From: Pseudofrankia inefficax
GTDB taxonomy: Bacteria; Actinomycetota; Actinomycetes; Frankiales; Frankiaceae
DNA length: 64,000 nucleotides
NCBI RefSeq assembly: GCF_000166135.1
Contig: NC_014666.1
Location: forward strand, 6,696,001-6,760,000
Reading direction: 5' to 3'
Part shown: piece by piece, positions 33,287 to 42,322 of the stretch
Position numbering within the stretch: position 1 is the stretch's first letter
How the letters are laid out: every line of letters begins with the position of its first letter
Program-made: the position numbers and the translations under genes
The notes under the pieces: generated by a model
Database searches by the model: none
What the model was told of the DNA's origin: nothing
What the model saw: only the letters and a program-made list of their open reading frames with translations

Positions 33287-34531
33287 TTACGACAGGGGCT
33301 TTCCGACGAGGAACGGCTTCTGCACCGTCACCGTCAGCTTTCCGTCCTTGATCTCACCCTGCGAGGCTGACTGGTTCTTCACCCGCGGGATACCCGTGAC
33401 ACCGGCCGAGGTGAAGTCGATGGGTGCGGTCGCCCCGTGCGTGTCGAACGCGGTCTGCTGGTCGAGCCAGGCCTTGATCTTCACGGCGTCGACGGCGCCG
33501 ACCTTGGGAATGATGTCCGCGACCAGCTTGACGCCGAGCCAGGCGTTGATCGACGCGTCACCGATGGTGTTGGTGATGCCGCCGACCTGCTTGCCGTACT
33601 TGGCGACGTCGTCCGCGAACGAGCCGATGGCGCCCTGCCCGAAGGCCAGCACGATCAGGTTCGGCTGGTTGAGGCTCGAGATCGTCTGCACGACCTGCGG
33701 CGTCAGGATGATGCTCGGGATCGCCCAGAGCGTCTTGGTCAGGCCGAGCTGGTTGCAGGTCTGCATCAGCGGGGCCAGCTGGCTCGGGTTGATCGCCGGG
33801 ACGACGGTGTCGGCGCCGCTCTGCTTGATCTGCAGGCAGGTCGGCTGGAAGTCCGTCGCGGTCAGCCCGAGGCCGAGGTTGTCGACCTTGACCGACGGCG
33901 GGTAGTAGGTGGCCGAGACCTTGGCTGACGCCTGCGCGACCGCCGAGTCCGCCGAGATGTAGGCGACGTGCTTGGTGGTGGCCGGCAGCATCTGCGGCAG
34001 GATCCGGTAACCCACGAGCACCGGCTCGATCACGTAGACCCGCGGGTTCTGCAGGTCCGCGGACGCGGCGCCCAGGCTCGACCACGAGATCGTGTTCGCG
34101 GTGTCGAGCGTCGGGAGCAGGCTCGGCTCCTGGGTGCCGTCGTCGCCGGCCATCATGAGGACCTTGTCCTCGACCAGAAGCTTCTGGGCACAGACCGAGG
34201 CGCCCTGCGGCGTGCTGTGGTCGTCACAGACGTCGATCTCGACCGGGCGGCCGAGGATGCCGCCGTTCGCGTTGATCGACGCGGCCGCGATCTTGGCCGC
34301 CTGCGCGACATACGGCTGCGAGACCGCGTTGGTCTGGATGCCGGTCATCAGGCCAAGCTTGATCGGCGCGCCGGTGGGCTTCGGCGCCGTCGTGCCGCCG
34401 GAGCTGGTGGACCCACCGCCGGACGAGCCGCCGCAGGCCGCGGCGACGAGCGTGACGCCCAATAAGGCGGCGACCAGCTGGGTACGTGGAATTCGTTTCT
34501 GCCGGCCGCCGGCCCGCCCGATAACTGACAT
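33287..34531 (-). CDS. ABC transporter substrate-binding lipoprotein, LivK-like
   Basis: A 414-aa branched-chain amino acid-type binding protein. A signal peptide with lipobox VAAAC is at residues about 13-33 (TQLVAALLGVTLVAAAC), then a Gly/Ser linker and the periplasmic-binding fold from about residue 55 (APIKLGLMTGIQT). It would be lipid-anchored outside the membrane and deliver a small carboxylate or amide. Cognate permeases are not adjacent; candidates are the LivHMG fusion at 47465 and LivF at 4499. Confidence 0.88.
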   Translation of the reverse strand: MSVIGRAGGRQKRIPRTQLVAALLGVTLVAAACGGSSGGGSTSSGGTTAPKPTGAPIKLGLMTGIQTNAVSQPYVAQAAKIAAASINANGGILGRPVEIDVCDDHSTPQGASVCAQKLLVEDKVLMMAGDDGTQEPSLLPTLDTANTISWSSLGAASADLQNPRVYVIEPVLVGYRILPQMLPATTKHVAYISADSAVAQASAKVSATYYPPSVKVDNLGLGLTATDFQPTCLQIKQSGADTVVPAINPSQLAPLMQTCNQLGLTKTLWAIPSIILTPQVVQTISSLNQPNLIVLAFGQGAIGSFADDVAKYGKQVGGITNTIGDASINAWLGVKLVADIIPKVGAVDAVKIKAWLDQQTAFDTHGATAPIDFTSAGVTGIPRVKNQSASQGEIKDGKLTVTVQKPFLVGKPLS

Positions 34532-34663
34532 TCTCTATCCCCTCAACGGTTGACACGCGTGCGTGGAAAAGGCATCGGTTTCCGGACGCGCACGGTCAAG
34601 GTCGCCGGGGTGGTTCACTCGCCCGGGCGCGCGCCGAGATTCCGCCTCGTCGTGCGGCGGGAG

Positions 34664-34699
34664 CCCGTCGCCGGACCGGGTAGACGGCCCGGCGACGGG
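34664..34699. terminator. Terminator-like hairpin
   Basis: CCCGTCGCCGG pairs perfectly over 11 bp with CCGGCGACGGG across a 14-nt loop, 55 nt past the amidohydrolase stop on the minus strand. Confidence 0.6.
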
Positions 34700-34753
34700 T
34701 GAAGGACCAGCACCGGGCCGCGCCGCCCGGGTGAAAGGAGACCGCCGGCTGGC

Positions 34754-35956
34754 TCAGGCGATGGTCGCCGGGTCGGCCGGGGTGAAGTTGTAGACCCGGG
34801 CGGCGTTGCCGACCGTGATCTTGTGGACGACCTCGTCGGACAGGTGGCCGAGCCACTCGTTCGCGACCTTGGTCGTGTCCGGCCAGGTGGAGTCCGAGTG
34901 CGGGTAGTCGCACTCGAGCATCACGTTGTCCTCACCGATGATGTCGAGCAGCCGCAGGCCGGCCTGGTCCTCGATGAACGTGCCGAAGACGTGGTCGCGG
35001 AACAGCGCCCGAATGTCGGTGTCGAGGTCGAACGACGCCGCGCCCTTGGACTCGCCCCGCTCGTGCGAGGCGTTCATGTCGATGTCGAACCGGGACGCCC
35101 AGAACCGCTGCTTGTCGATGACCTGCTCGGCGCGCTCCAGGAAGTACGGAATCCAGCCGATCGACCCTTCGGAAAGGGCGATCTTCAGGTTCGGGTACTT
35201 CGGGAAGATGCCGCTGAACAGCCAGTCCAGCAGGGTGCCGGCCTGGTTCGCCGCCGCCGAGTAGGCCATGAAGGCCAGCGTCGGCATGTCCGCCGAGGTG
35301 CGGATCAGGTTCGACGACGAGCCGACGTGCATCGAGACGACGTAGCCGGTGTCGTTGCAGGCCCTGAACACCGGGTCCCAGAAGTCGGTGTGGATCGACG
35401 GGAGCCCGAGCTTGGTCGGGTTCTCCGAGAACGCGATCGTCTTGCCGCCGAGGGCGGCGGTGCGCTCGATCTCGGCGGCGGCCGCGACCGGGTCCCACAA
35501 CGGGATGATCATCATCGGGATGAAGCGGCCGGGGAACGCGGCGCCGAACTCCTCCAGGATGAAGTCGTTCCAGGCCTGGACACAGAGCAGCGCCAGTTCC
35601 TTGTCCTTGGCCTCGTGGAACACCTGGCCGCAGTAGCGGGGGAAGCTCGGGAACAGGAGCGAGGACAGCACGTTGCCCTGGTTCATGTCCGCGACCCGGG
35701 CGGTCGGGTCGTAGCAGCCGAGGCGCATGTCCTCGTAGGTGATCGGCTCGGGCGAGAACTCCTCGCGCGTCTTGCCGGCGACCGCGTTCAGACCGGTGGT
35801 GACGATCTGGCGGTCCTCGTACACCCAGAACTCGGAGTCACCGTCGCGGACGATGCGCGGGCCGGTGTCACGCCAGCGCTCGGGCAGCCGCTCCTGCCAG
35901 AGCCGAGCCGGCTCGATGAGGTGGTCGTCAACGGAGACGAACCAGGAGAACGACAC
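34754..35956 (-). CDS. Amidohydrolase-2 family protein
   Basis: A 400-aa metal-dependent TIM-barrel enzyme. D10-D-H12 in VDDHLIEPARLW, the strand His in VSMHVGSSSNL, and CDYPHSDSTWP carrying the late Asp. The segments ALSEGSIGWIPYFLERAEQV and GNAARVYNF are shared with the 61869 paralogue. It is followed by a hairpin and then the LivK lipoprotein. A class A palindrome lies 80 nt before its start. Confidence 0.87.
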   Translation of the reverse strand: MSFSWFVSVDDHLIEPARLWQERLPERWRDTGPRIVRDGDSEFWVYEDRQIVTTGLNAVAGKTREEFSPEPITYEDMRLGCYDPTARVADMNQGNVLSSLLFPSFPRYCGQVFHEAKDKELALLCVQAWNDFILEEFGAAFPGRFIPMMIIPLWDPVAAAAEIERTAALGGKTIAFSENPTKLGLPSIHTDFWDPVFRACNDTGYVVSMHVGSSSNLIRTSADMPTLAFMAYSAAANQAGTLLDWLFSGIFPKYPNLKIALSEGSIGWIPYFLERAEQVIDKQRFWASRFDIDMNASHERGESKGAASFDLDTDIRALFRDHVFGTFIEDQAGLRLLDIIGEDNVMLECDYPHSDSTWPDTTKVANEWLGHLSDEVVHKITVGNAARVYNFTPADPATIA

Positions 35957-36035
35957 GGGTGCCTCCCACGGCCGGATCTTTGGACTCGGGCCCCTGTGAA
36001 CACCGGGACCCTGCTACGAGCGTGGGCCCTCTAAG

Positions 36036-36049
36036 AGAGCGAACGCTCA
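36036..36049. promoter_or_regulatory. Class A operator-like palindrome
   Basis: AGAGCGAACGCTCA, symmetric at 12 of 14 positions (only the end pair fails), 80 nt before the amidohydrolase start at 35956. Confidence 0.5.
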
Positions 36050-36085
36050 CATGCTAACGGAGATGGACGCACCAGCGCCAGATCC

Positions 36086-37249
36086 TCAGGCGAACCTGTG
36101 CGCAAGCCGGGCCCGGTGGGCCGTCGGCGACCCGAACAGCGCGCGGTTGCACGCGGCCCGCTTCAGGAAGCGGTGCACACCGCTTTCCCACGTGTAGCCG
36201 ATACCGCCATGGAGCTGCATCGCTCGGCCGGCCACGTCGACGGCGGCCCCGCCCACGTGGGACTTGGCCCGCGAGACGGCGATCTCGGCCGCCGCCAGGT
36301 CCCCGTCGAGCCCGCCCGGCCCGAGCGCCGCCAGCGCGCCCACGGCGTCGGCGACCAGGCCCCGGCTCACCGAGACCTGCACGAACATGTCGGCGCACCC
36401 GTGCTTGACGGCCTGGAACGAGCCGATCGCCCGGCCGAACTGGTGGCGCACGCCGACGTAGGCGACGGTGGCGTCCAGCATGGCCTCGGCGACGCCCAGG
36501 CTGTCGACGGCCAGGGCCAGCGCGCCCCGGGCGAGCAACGTCCTGACCGCCGCCTGGCCGTCACCGCCGAACCGGTGGACCTCGCCCACCGTCGCGTCGG
36601 CGACCGTGACGGTGCCAAGCCCGCGGCTGACGTCGAGAACGGGCTGGTCGGCGATGCGCACGCCGGGCTGGCCCGGCTCGACGGCGACGAGCACCGGCTC
36701 GCCCTCCGGCGCCGCCGCGAGCAGCAGCACCGTTCCCGCCCCGGCCGCGTCCGGCACGAAGTCCGCGTGCCCACTCACCCGCCAGGCACCACCCGCCGCG
36801 GCGACGAGCTGGAACGGGAGCGCGCCGGGCGCGCCCACGGCCCCGTCGCCGGTGGGCAGCGCGAGCGCGAGGCGCGGCGCGCCGGTCGCGAGGGCGCGTA
36901 GCCAGCCGTCCCGCGTCTCCCCTGGCGCCAGCGCCAGCAGCGCGCCGGCACCGAGCACCGCGGTGCCCAGGTAGGGAGCCCGCGCCGCGGCGCGGCCGAG
37001 CTCCTGGCAGACGACGGCCGTCTCGGCGAAGCCCACGCCGGCGCCGTCGAGCTCGTCGGGCACCTCCAGCCCGAGCCAGCCCGCGTCCGCGAAACTCGCC
37101 CAGCCGTCGGCCGCGACGTCCTCGTCGCCGGCGGGCAGACCAGCCAGCAGGTCGCGGGCGACCGTCCGCAGCTCGGCGCGCAGCTCCTCGGCGGCGGCCC
37201 GCTCCTCGGCGGTCGCGGCGATCGCTGTCGTGTGAGTACTCACACTCAT
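36086..37249 (-). CDS. Acyl-CoA dehydrogenase-like subunit (lacks G-helix Glu)
   Basis: A 387-aa acyl-CoA dehydrogenase-fold protein, last of four in one operon. The FAD site (VCQELGRAAARAPYLG) and the C-terminal HGGIGYTWESGVHRFLKRA are normal. At the helix where the base sits in its partners it reads ALALAVDSLGVAEA, with no Glu. It is the beta-type chain of the alpha2beta2 heteromers known from actinomycete sterol catabolism (ChsE/FadE pairs); its partner would be the 404-aa protein, whose stop it overlaps (TGATG). A palindrome of class B type lies inside codons 2-7. Confidence 0.85.
   Translation of the reverse strand: MSVSTHTTAIAATAEERAAAEELRAELRTVARDLLAGLPAGDEDVAADGWASFADAGWLGLEVPDELDGAGVGFAETAVVCQELGRAAARAPYLGTAVLGAGALLALAPGETRDGWLRALATGAPRLALALPTGDGAVGAPGALPFQLVAAAGGAWRVSGHADFVPDAAGAGTVLLLAAAPEGEPVLVAVEPGQPGVRIADQPVLDVSRGLGTVTVADATVGEVHRFGGDGQAAVRTLLARGALALAVDSLGVAEAMLDATVAYVGVRHQFGRAIGSFQAVKHGCADMFVQVSVSRGLVADAVGALAALGPGGLDGDLAAAEIAVSRAKSHVGGAAVDVAGRAMQLHGGIGYTWESGVHRFLKRAACNRALFGSPTAHRARLAHRFA
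37231..37244. promoter_or_regulatory. Class B-like palindrome inside a gene start
   Basis: TGTGAGTACTCACA is a perfect palindrome, in codons 2-7 of the acyl-CoA dehydrogenase at 36086. It matches class B, but codon content (Ser-Thr-His-Thr) may make it by chance. Confidence 0.25.
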
Positions 37250-38463
37250 CACGGCTCCCTGGGCAGGCCGAGGCCGCGCTCGCCGATGATCGTCCGCTGG
37301 ATCTCGTTCGTACCGCCGGGGATCGTCCACTCCCAGGAGCCGATGAAGTCGAGCAGCCAGGCCCCCGACTCCCAGCCGCTGGAGGCCGGCTTGTGCAGCT
37401 CGGAGAGCGCGTCGAGCCCGGCCAGCTCCGCGGCGAAGCCGGTCATCCGCTGCAGCAGCTCGCTGTAGTACACCTTGACGACCGAGGCGTCGGCCGGCCC
37501 GACGCTGCCGGTGTCGTGGCGTTCGACCAGGTCGCGGCACAGCGCCCGCAGACCGGCTATCTCGGTGTCGAACCCGGCCAGCCGGTCGGCCACCCGGGAG
37601 TCGTCGATCGGCCGATGCCCGCGCTCGTCCGGGCGCCGGCAGGTCTCGACCAGCGCCCGCAGCCCGACGTTGCCGAGCCGTTCGGCCAGCTCCAGCATCG
37701 TCATCCCGCGCTCGGCGGACAGCGTCGCCTGGGCCACCTGCCAGCCGGCGTTCTCCGGACCGACGAGGTTCGCCGCCGGGATCTCGACGTCGTTGAGGAA
37801 GATCTCGCAGAAGTGCCCGTCGCCGACGGCGTTGCGGATCGGCCGCACGTCCAGGCCCGGACTGCGCATGTCCATCAGGAGGTAGGAGATGCCCCGCCGC
37901 TTGGGCGCGGCCGGGTCGCTGCGGGCGAGCAGCAGGCACCAGTCGGCGTGCAGCGCGCCGGACGCCCAGAGCTTCTGGCCGTTGACGACGAAGACGTCAC
38001 CGCCGTCACGCGGCTCACGCCGTGCGGTGGTGCGCAGGCTGGCGAGGTCGGAGCCCGCCTCCGGCTCGGAGAAGCCCTGCACCCAGATCTCACCGTCGAG
38101 GATCGCCGGCAGGTGACGGGCCCGCTGCTCGTCGGTGCCGGCGGTCAGCAGGGTGGCGGCGGCATGGTGAATCGAGACGAACGCGAGCACCAGCCGGGGC
38201 GCGTCGGCCGCCGCCAGCTCCTGGTAGAGCACCATCTGCTCGGCCGCCGACAGGCCACCGCCCCACTCGGCCGGCCAGTGCGGCACCGCCCAGCCGGCCG
38301 CGCGCAGCTCCTGGAACCAGGCCTGCTGGAAGGCGACGAACTCCGCATCGCCGACGCCGGTCTGCGCGCGCCGCCAGTCGGCCGGTACGTGGGCGCGGCA
38401 CCAGTCGTGTACGGACGCGCGCAGCTCGGCCAGGTCGTCGGTCCGCGTCGCCAGCGTGGTCAA
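37249..38463 (-). CDS. Acyl-CoA dehydrogenase (long chain, with G-helix Glu)
   Basis: A 404-aa acyl-CoA dehydrogenase of the FadE26-like group. The C-terminal IPGGTNEIQRTIIGERG has Gly where short-chain enzymes carry the catalytic Glu; the base is instead likely the Glu in SAERGMTMLE, as in isovaleryl-CoA dehydrogenase. NGQKLWASGA and FSEPEAGSDLASL are normal. TTG start overlapping the upstream stop (TTGA). Likely oxidises a branched or cyclic acyl-CoA together with the 387-aa subunit. Confidence 0.87.
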   Translation of the reverse strand: MTTLATRTDDLAELRASVHDWCRAHVPADWRRAQTGVGDAEFVAFQQAWFQELRAAGWAVPHWPAEWGGGLSAAEQMVLYQELAAADAPRLVLAFVSIHHAAATLLTAGTDEQRARHLPAILDGEIWVQGFSEPEAGSDLASLRTTARREPRDGGDVFVVNGQKLWASGALHADWCLLLARSDPAAPKRRGISYLLMDMRSPGLDVRPIRNAVGDGHFCEIFLNDVEIPAANLVGPENAGWQVAQATLSAERGMTMLELAERLGNVGLRALVETCRRPDERGHRPIDDSRVADRLAGFDTEIAGLRALCRDLVERHDTGSVGPADASVVKVYYSELLQRMTGFAAELAGLDALSELHKPASSGWESGAWLLDFIGSWEWTIPGGTNEIQRTIIGERGLGLPREP

Positions 38464-39440
38464 CGGGCACCCGCGTTCGGGCCGAAGATGCCGGTCAGGC
38501 CGCGGCGGCCCAGCCGGCGCGCCAACGCGTCCTGGGTGGCCGAGCGGCCGAGCGGGAGCCGGCGCGCCGGCTGGCTGTAGCGGGACAGCCAGGACAGCGT
38601 CGTCTCGTCGCAGAAGCCCATCGCGCCGTGCAACTGGTGGCAGACCCGGAAGACGACGTCCGCCGCCTCGATCGCCGCGAGCCGCAGCGCCAGCGCGTCG
38701 TCCAGCGCCTCGGGCCGGCCGGCCTCGATGCTCCAGAGCGCGTAGCCGGCGAGCTCCGCGACGCCCGCCCGCTCCACCTCGGCGTCGGTCAGCTGGAACT
38801 GCACGCCCTGGAAGCGGGCCAGCGGCTGGCCGAACTGCTCGCGCTCCAGGATGTACGTCCTGGTCAGGGCCATCGCCCGGTCGAGCAGGCCGAGCAGCGT
38901 CCAGCCGGACAGCACCAGGCCCAGCGCGACGTCGCCGTCGGGCGCCTGGTCGAGCGGGGTGAGGTCCAGGCCGGCGACGAACGCCGTCCGGCGCGGCCCC
39001 TCGGCCGGCTCGCGGGCCGTGGCGAGCGAGCGGCGCCCGTCGAGGGTGACCGCGGCCAGGCGCAGGTCGAGCGCCGCGACCGGGGCCGCGGGCGCGACGT
39101 CCGCGACGACCACCAGGGCGTCGACGTCGAGGTCGGCCGGACGGGCGAGCCGCTCCGCGACCGGGTAGGGCAGCGCCCACCAGCCGGCGGCCCGGCACAG
39201 CGCCGCGGCCGCTTCCAGCTCGTCGGCGCTGCCGCGCGGGTCGAGCTCCCAGGCGCCCAGCCCGGCCAGCAGCGGCGCGACCAGATCCCCGCGCCGTGCC
39301 GGCTCCCGCTCGGCGGTCTGGGTCAGCTCGTCGCCGCCGGCCGCCTCGATCGCCCGCTGCGCGGTGCGGCCGAACTCGGCGGCCTCCGCGGCGAGGTCCA
39401 GGTCGACGCCGGTGGTCAGGGTGTCCACGGTGTCGGTCAC
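38460..39440 (-). CDS. Acyl-CoA dehydrogenase-like short subunit
   Basis: A 326-aa acyl-CoA dehydrogenase-fold protein, shorter than the others. REQFGQPLARFQGVQFQL and CHQLHGAMGFCDE are the C-terminal domain signatures; the middle beta domain is reduced. It is the likely partner of the 400-aa enzyme just upstream, overlapping it by 4 nt (GTGA). Its base position reads GLLDRAMALTRTY, with no Glu. In known ChsE-type complexes one subunit supplies the base and the other FAD contacts, which fits. Confidence 0.82.
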   Translation of the reverse strand: MTDTVDTLTTGVDLDLAAEAAEFGRTAQRAIEAAGGDELTQTAEREPARRGDLVAPLLAGLGAWELDPRGSADELEAAAALCRAAGWWALPYPVAERLARPADLDVDALVVVADVAPAAPVAALDLRLAAVTLDGRRSLATAREPAEGPRRTAFVAGLDLTPLDQAPDGDVALGLVLSGWTLLGLLDRAMALTRTYILEREQFGQPLARFQGVQFQLTDAEVERAGVAELAGYALWSIEAGRPEALDDALALRLAAIEAADVVFRVCHQLHGAMGFCDETTLSWLSRYSQPARRLPLGRSATQDALARRLGRRGLTGIFGPNAGAR

Positions 39441-40639
39441 GCGGTCCCCCTTGAGGTCGAGGTCGGTGCGCTGGAGGCCGCGAGCAGGGCGCGAGAGAGC
39501 AGGATGCGCTGCATCTCGATGCTGCCGGAGGCGACCGTGGCCGAGACCGAGTAGCGGGCGTGGTCCTCCACCTCGCGGCGGTAGTACTCGCCGTCGGCAC
39601 CGGTCAGCGCTGCCTGCGCGATGATCTCCATCAGGACCTCGGCGCTGTCCTGGTCCAGCTTCGTCACCGCGATCCGGTAGGCGGCCGAGTCGACCGGGCT
39701 GACCTGGCCGGTGCCCTGGCGGGAGACGACGCGGTAGGCGAGCAACCGGGCCCGCCGGGCGTGCACCAGCAGCCGGGCCCAGCGGCCGTGCAGCTCGGGC
39801 GGCAGGTCCGCCCAGGCACCGCCGAGCACCTCGGGCGCGGCCTGCAGCAGCCGCTCGCAGCGGGCGTAGCGGGCGATGCCGACCCGTTCGAAGGCCAGCA
39901 CCTCCTGGACGACGGACCAGCCGTCGTCGACGGTGCCGAGCACGTCGGCCTCGGTCACCCGCACACCGTCGAAGAACACCTCGTTGAGGTGGTGCGGGCC
40001 CATCATGCAGTCGATCGGGCGGACCTCGATCCCCGGCGCGTCCATCGGCACCAGGAAGATCGTCAGGCCGGCCTGCTTACGGCCGCCGGTCGTGGTCCGG
40101 GCGAGCAGGAAACACCACTGCGCCATCGTCGCGTACGAGGTCCAGATCTTCTGGCCGTGCACGCGCCAGGCGCGGCCACCGGCGCCGTCGCCGTCCCGCT
40201 CCGGCCGGGCGGCGGTGCGCAGTGAGGCGAGGTCGGAGCCGGAGCCGGGCTCGGAGAAACCCTGACACCAGATCACCTCGCCGCGCGCGATCGGCGGCAG
40301 GTGCTGGGCCTGCTGCGCCGCGGTGCCGTGCCGCATGATCGTCGGCCCGACCCAGTTGACGCCCATGTACTGGGCGCCGCGCGGCTCGTGGGCGGCCCAC
40401 ATCTCCTCGCGGACGACGGTCTGCTCCCACAGCGACGCGCCGCTCCCGCCGAACTCCTCCGGCCAGGCCATGCACAGCAGGCCCTCGTCCGCGAGTGTCC
40501 GGCAGAACCGCTGCGCGACGTCGAGGTCGGCGGGATCGGGCGTGAAGGCGCCGAGATAGTCCACGGGCACATGCTCGGCGACGAGTGCGCGCAGGCGCTC
40601 GCGTAACCGGGCCGCGCCGGGACCGAGGTCGTACTCCAT
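39437..40639 (-). CDS. Acyl-CoA dehydrogenase (long chain, with G-helix Glu)
   Basis: A 400-aa acyl-CoA dehydrogenase, first gene of the four-gene operon. HGQKIWTSYA and FSEPGSGSDLASL are the FAD/substrate motifs; the likely base is the Glu in LAFERVGIARYA, and the C-terminal motif reads SGSIEMQRILLSRA in place of the short-chain YEGTSE. The ATG at MEYDLGPGA fits homologues. Divergent from the GntR regulator with 64 nt between. Confidence 0.9.
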   Translation of the reverse strand: MEYDLGPGAARLRERLRALVAEHVPVDYLGAFTPDPADLDVAQRFCRTLADEGLLCMAWPEEFGGSGASLWEQTVVREEMWAAHEPRGAQYMGVNWVGPTIMRHGTAAQQAQHLPPIARGEVIWCQGFSEPGSGSDLASLRTAARPERDGDGAGGRAWRVHGQKIWTSYATMAQWCFLLARTTTGGRKQAGLTIFLVPMDAPGIEVRPIDCMMGPHHLNEVFFDGVRVTEADVLGTVDDGWSVVQEVLAFERVGIARYARCERLLQAAPEVLGGAWADLPPELHGRWARLLVHARRARLLAYRVVSRQGTGQVSPVDSAAYRIAVTKLDQDSAEVLMEIIAQAALTGADGEYYRREVEDHARYSVSATVASGSIEMQRILLSRALLAASSAPTSTSRGTA

Positions 40640-40703
40640 GACTCGCGACGCTAGGACGTGGGCGAGCAAACAGTCAATACTTATAATGATGGTAGATTGA
40701 GGC
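40640..40703. promoter_or_regulatory. Divergent promoter region of acyl-CoA dehydrogenases and GntR
   Basis: 64 nt between the two starts. It is AT-richer than its surroundings (ACTTATAATGATGGTAGATT) and has TCAAT...ATTGA ends at 40673 and 40699. GntR autoregulation here is inference. Confidence 0.4.
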
Positions 40704-41528
40704 GTGCCGCCGAGCCGCCGCAGGCCCATCTCCGCGCCGCGGGTCGCCGAGACCATCGCGGCGACGCTGCGTGAGCGCATCCTGTCCAGCACCGCCGGCG
40801 ACGCCTACCGGCTGCCGACCCAGGAGCAGCTGGTCGAGGAGTTCGGGGTCAGCTACCCGTCCGTCCGGGAGGCGCTGCGGATCCTGGAGACCGAGGGCCT
40901 GGTGACCGTCCGGCGCGGGAACGTCGGCGGTGGCGAGGTGCACCGGCCGGACTCCGCGTCCTCGGCCTACCACCTCGGCCTGGTCCTGCAGGCCGAACGG
41001 GTGACCCTCGGCGACCTGGCCGGCGGGCTGCGGCTGTTCGAGCCGCTGTGCGCCGCGGAGTGCGCTCGCCGGCCCGACCGTCTCACGGCCGTCGTGCCCA
41101 TCCTGCGGGCCAACATCGAGACCTCCGTCCAGCTGGTCGGCACCGAGGTCGCCTTCACCCAGACCGCGCGGGAGTTCCACGAGCTCGTCGTCGCCCTCAC
41201 CCCGAACGCGACCGTCCGCACCGTCGTCAGCAGCCTGGTCGCGCTGTGGTCCGCGCAGGAGGTGCGGTGGGCCGAGCTGTTGACCAGCCAGGGCCGCTAC
41301 CCCGCGGAGCACAACGCCCAGGCGGTCGTCCGCACGCACCGGCGCATCCTGGCCGAGATCGAGGCCGGCCGGGCGGCCGAGGCCGAACGGATCGCCCGCG
41401 CCCACCTGGCCGCCACCCAGGCACTGCTGGTCGACCGCTTCGACGACGACGTCGTCAACGCCGCCTCAGCCAAACTCTGGCAGTCCGAGTCCCCCGGCAA
41501 CCCGACCCGCCCCACCAGCCGCATCTGA
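40704..41528 (+). CDS. GntR-family (FadR/FCD) transcriptional regulator
   Basis: A 274-aa regulator. The winged helix spans about residues 10-75 (LPTQEQLVEEFGVSYPSVRE then ALRILETEGLVTVRRG), followed by an all-helical FCD ligand domain. FCD regulators bind carboxylates or acyl groups. Placed divergently from the four acyl-CoA dehydrogenases, it most likely controls them. GTG start. Confidence 0.9.
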   Translation: MPPSRRRPISAPRVAETIAATLRERILSSTAGDAYRLPTQEQLVEEFGVSYPSVREALRILETEGLVTVRRGNVGGGEVHRPDSASSAYHLGLVLQAERVTLGDLAGGLRLFEPLCAAECARRPDRLTAVVPILRANIETSVQLVGTEVAFTQTAREFHELVVALTPNATVRTVVSSLVALWSAQEVRWAELLTSQGRYPAEHNAQAVVRTHRRILAEIEAGRAAEAERIARAHLAATQALLVDRFDDDVVNAASAKLWQSESPGNPTRPTSRI

Positions 41529-41606
41529 CCGAGCGGCCCAGCCTCGCAGCCCTCGCCACGTGACGCCGCAGAGTCTCGCCGCGGCCTAGCGGGGCCCGCC
41601 GCCGCC

Positions 41607-41681
41607 ATGATCGCCGTTTTGGCCCTGCGGTGGTCGTAATCCGGCTCCGCCAACAACCATTCGAGGGCCAAGGCGGCGATC
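41607..41681. repeat. 75-nt inverted-repeat element, copy 3
   Basis: TGATCGCCGTTT at the left end and GGCGGCGATCA at the right, GAGGGC shoulder and central GGTCGT, same 75-nt length as copies 1, 2 and 4. Lies between the convergent GntR and toxin genes. Confidence 0.78.
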
Positions 41682-41840
41682 AACGTGGCGCCGGGTGTGT
41701 TCCGACCTCCGGGGGCCGCCCCGCTGCCGGTCGCAGCCCGATGGCGGCTGGGTCAAGTCCTACCCGGTGGCTGCCGACTTCGCCCCATCCCCGACCCCCA
41801 GGTATGGCGCGTCCGGGCGGGTGAGCCTCGCCGGCGCCCG

Positions 41841-42322
41841 TCAGAGAACGAACCGTGCTTTCTCCTGCTTGAGCATCTGGAAGGAGTTCGTCCAGCGGAC
41901 GCCGACGGCGTTGCAGGCATCCGGGATCTTGATTTTCTTCCTGGACCCGGGCTCTGGCTTTTCGTTGGTGACGACGCTGCGGTTGAGGGTGAGGGCCTGG
42001 GAGACGAGGAAGAAGTCCGCGGACCCGAGAAACGTGGCAGCCGCTCCCTGCGCGTAGCCCGCGCCATTGGCCCACCGGGCCACCTTGGCCATCGACGGTG
42101 CGTCCGCGGTTCCCGGGGCGACCCGGAAAGAGGCGGGCTGCTGGCGCATCCAGGTGGCGAGTTCGTCGGCACCGGCCAGCACCTCCTCGGCGACCTTCTC
42201 TACGCGAACACCTGACCGGCGGCATGGGCGCGAGCCAGCCAGTCCCAGAACGCCGGCACGATGTCGAAGGCGTAGTAGGTGTTCTTCGCAGTGATCAACA
42301 CGTCGGAGTCGACGAGATACAT
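41841..42322 (-). pseudogene. DUF4411 PIN-type toxin, frameshifted
   Basis: A toxin gene of the DUF4411 (PIN-fold, RNase-like) group broken by a one-base deletion. The first frame reads MYLVDSDVLITAKNTYY..., ending in HAAGQVFA then TAG at about 42201. The second frame continues directly with VEKVAEEVLAGADELATWMR to FQMLKQEKARFVL. Joined, they give a normal-length DUF4411 protein of about 160 aa; one base is missing where the family reads VFSVEKV. The N-terminal Asp of the PIN site is kept. Its ATG overlaps the stop of the antitoxin (TGATG). It could be a real pseudogene, a site of ribosomal slippage or a sequence error. Confidence 0.75.
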
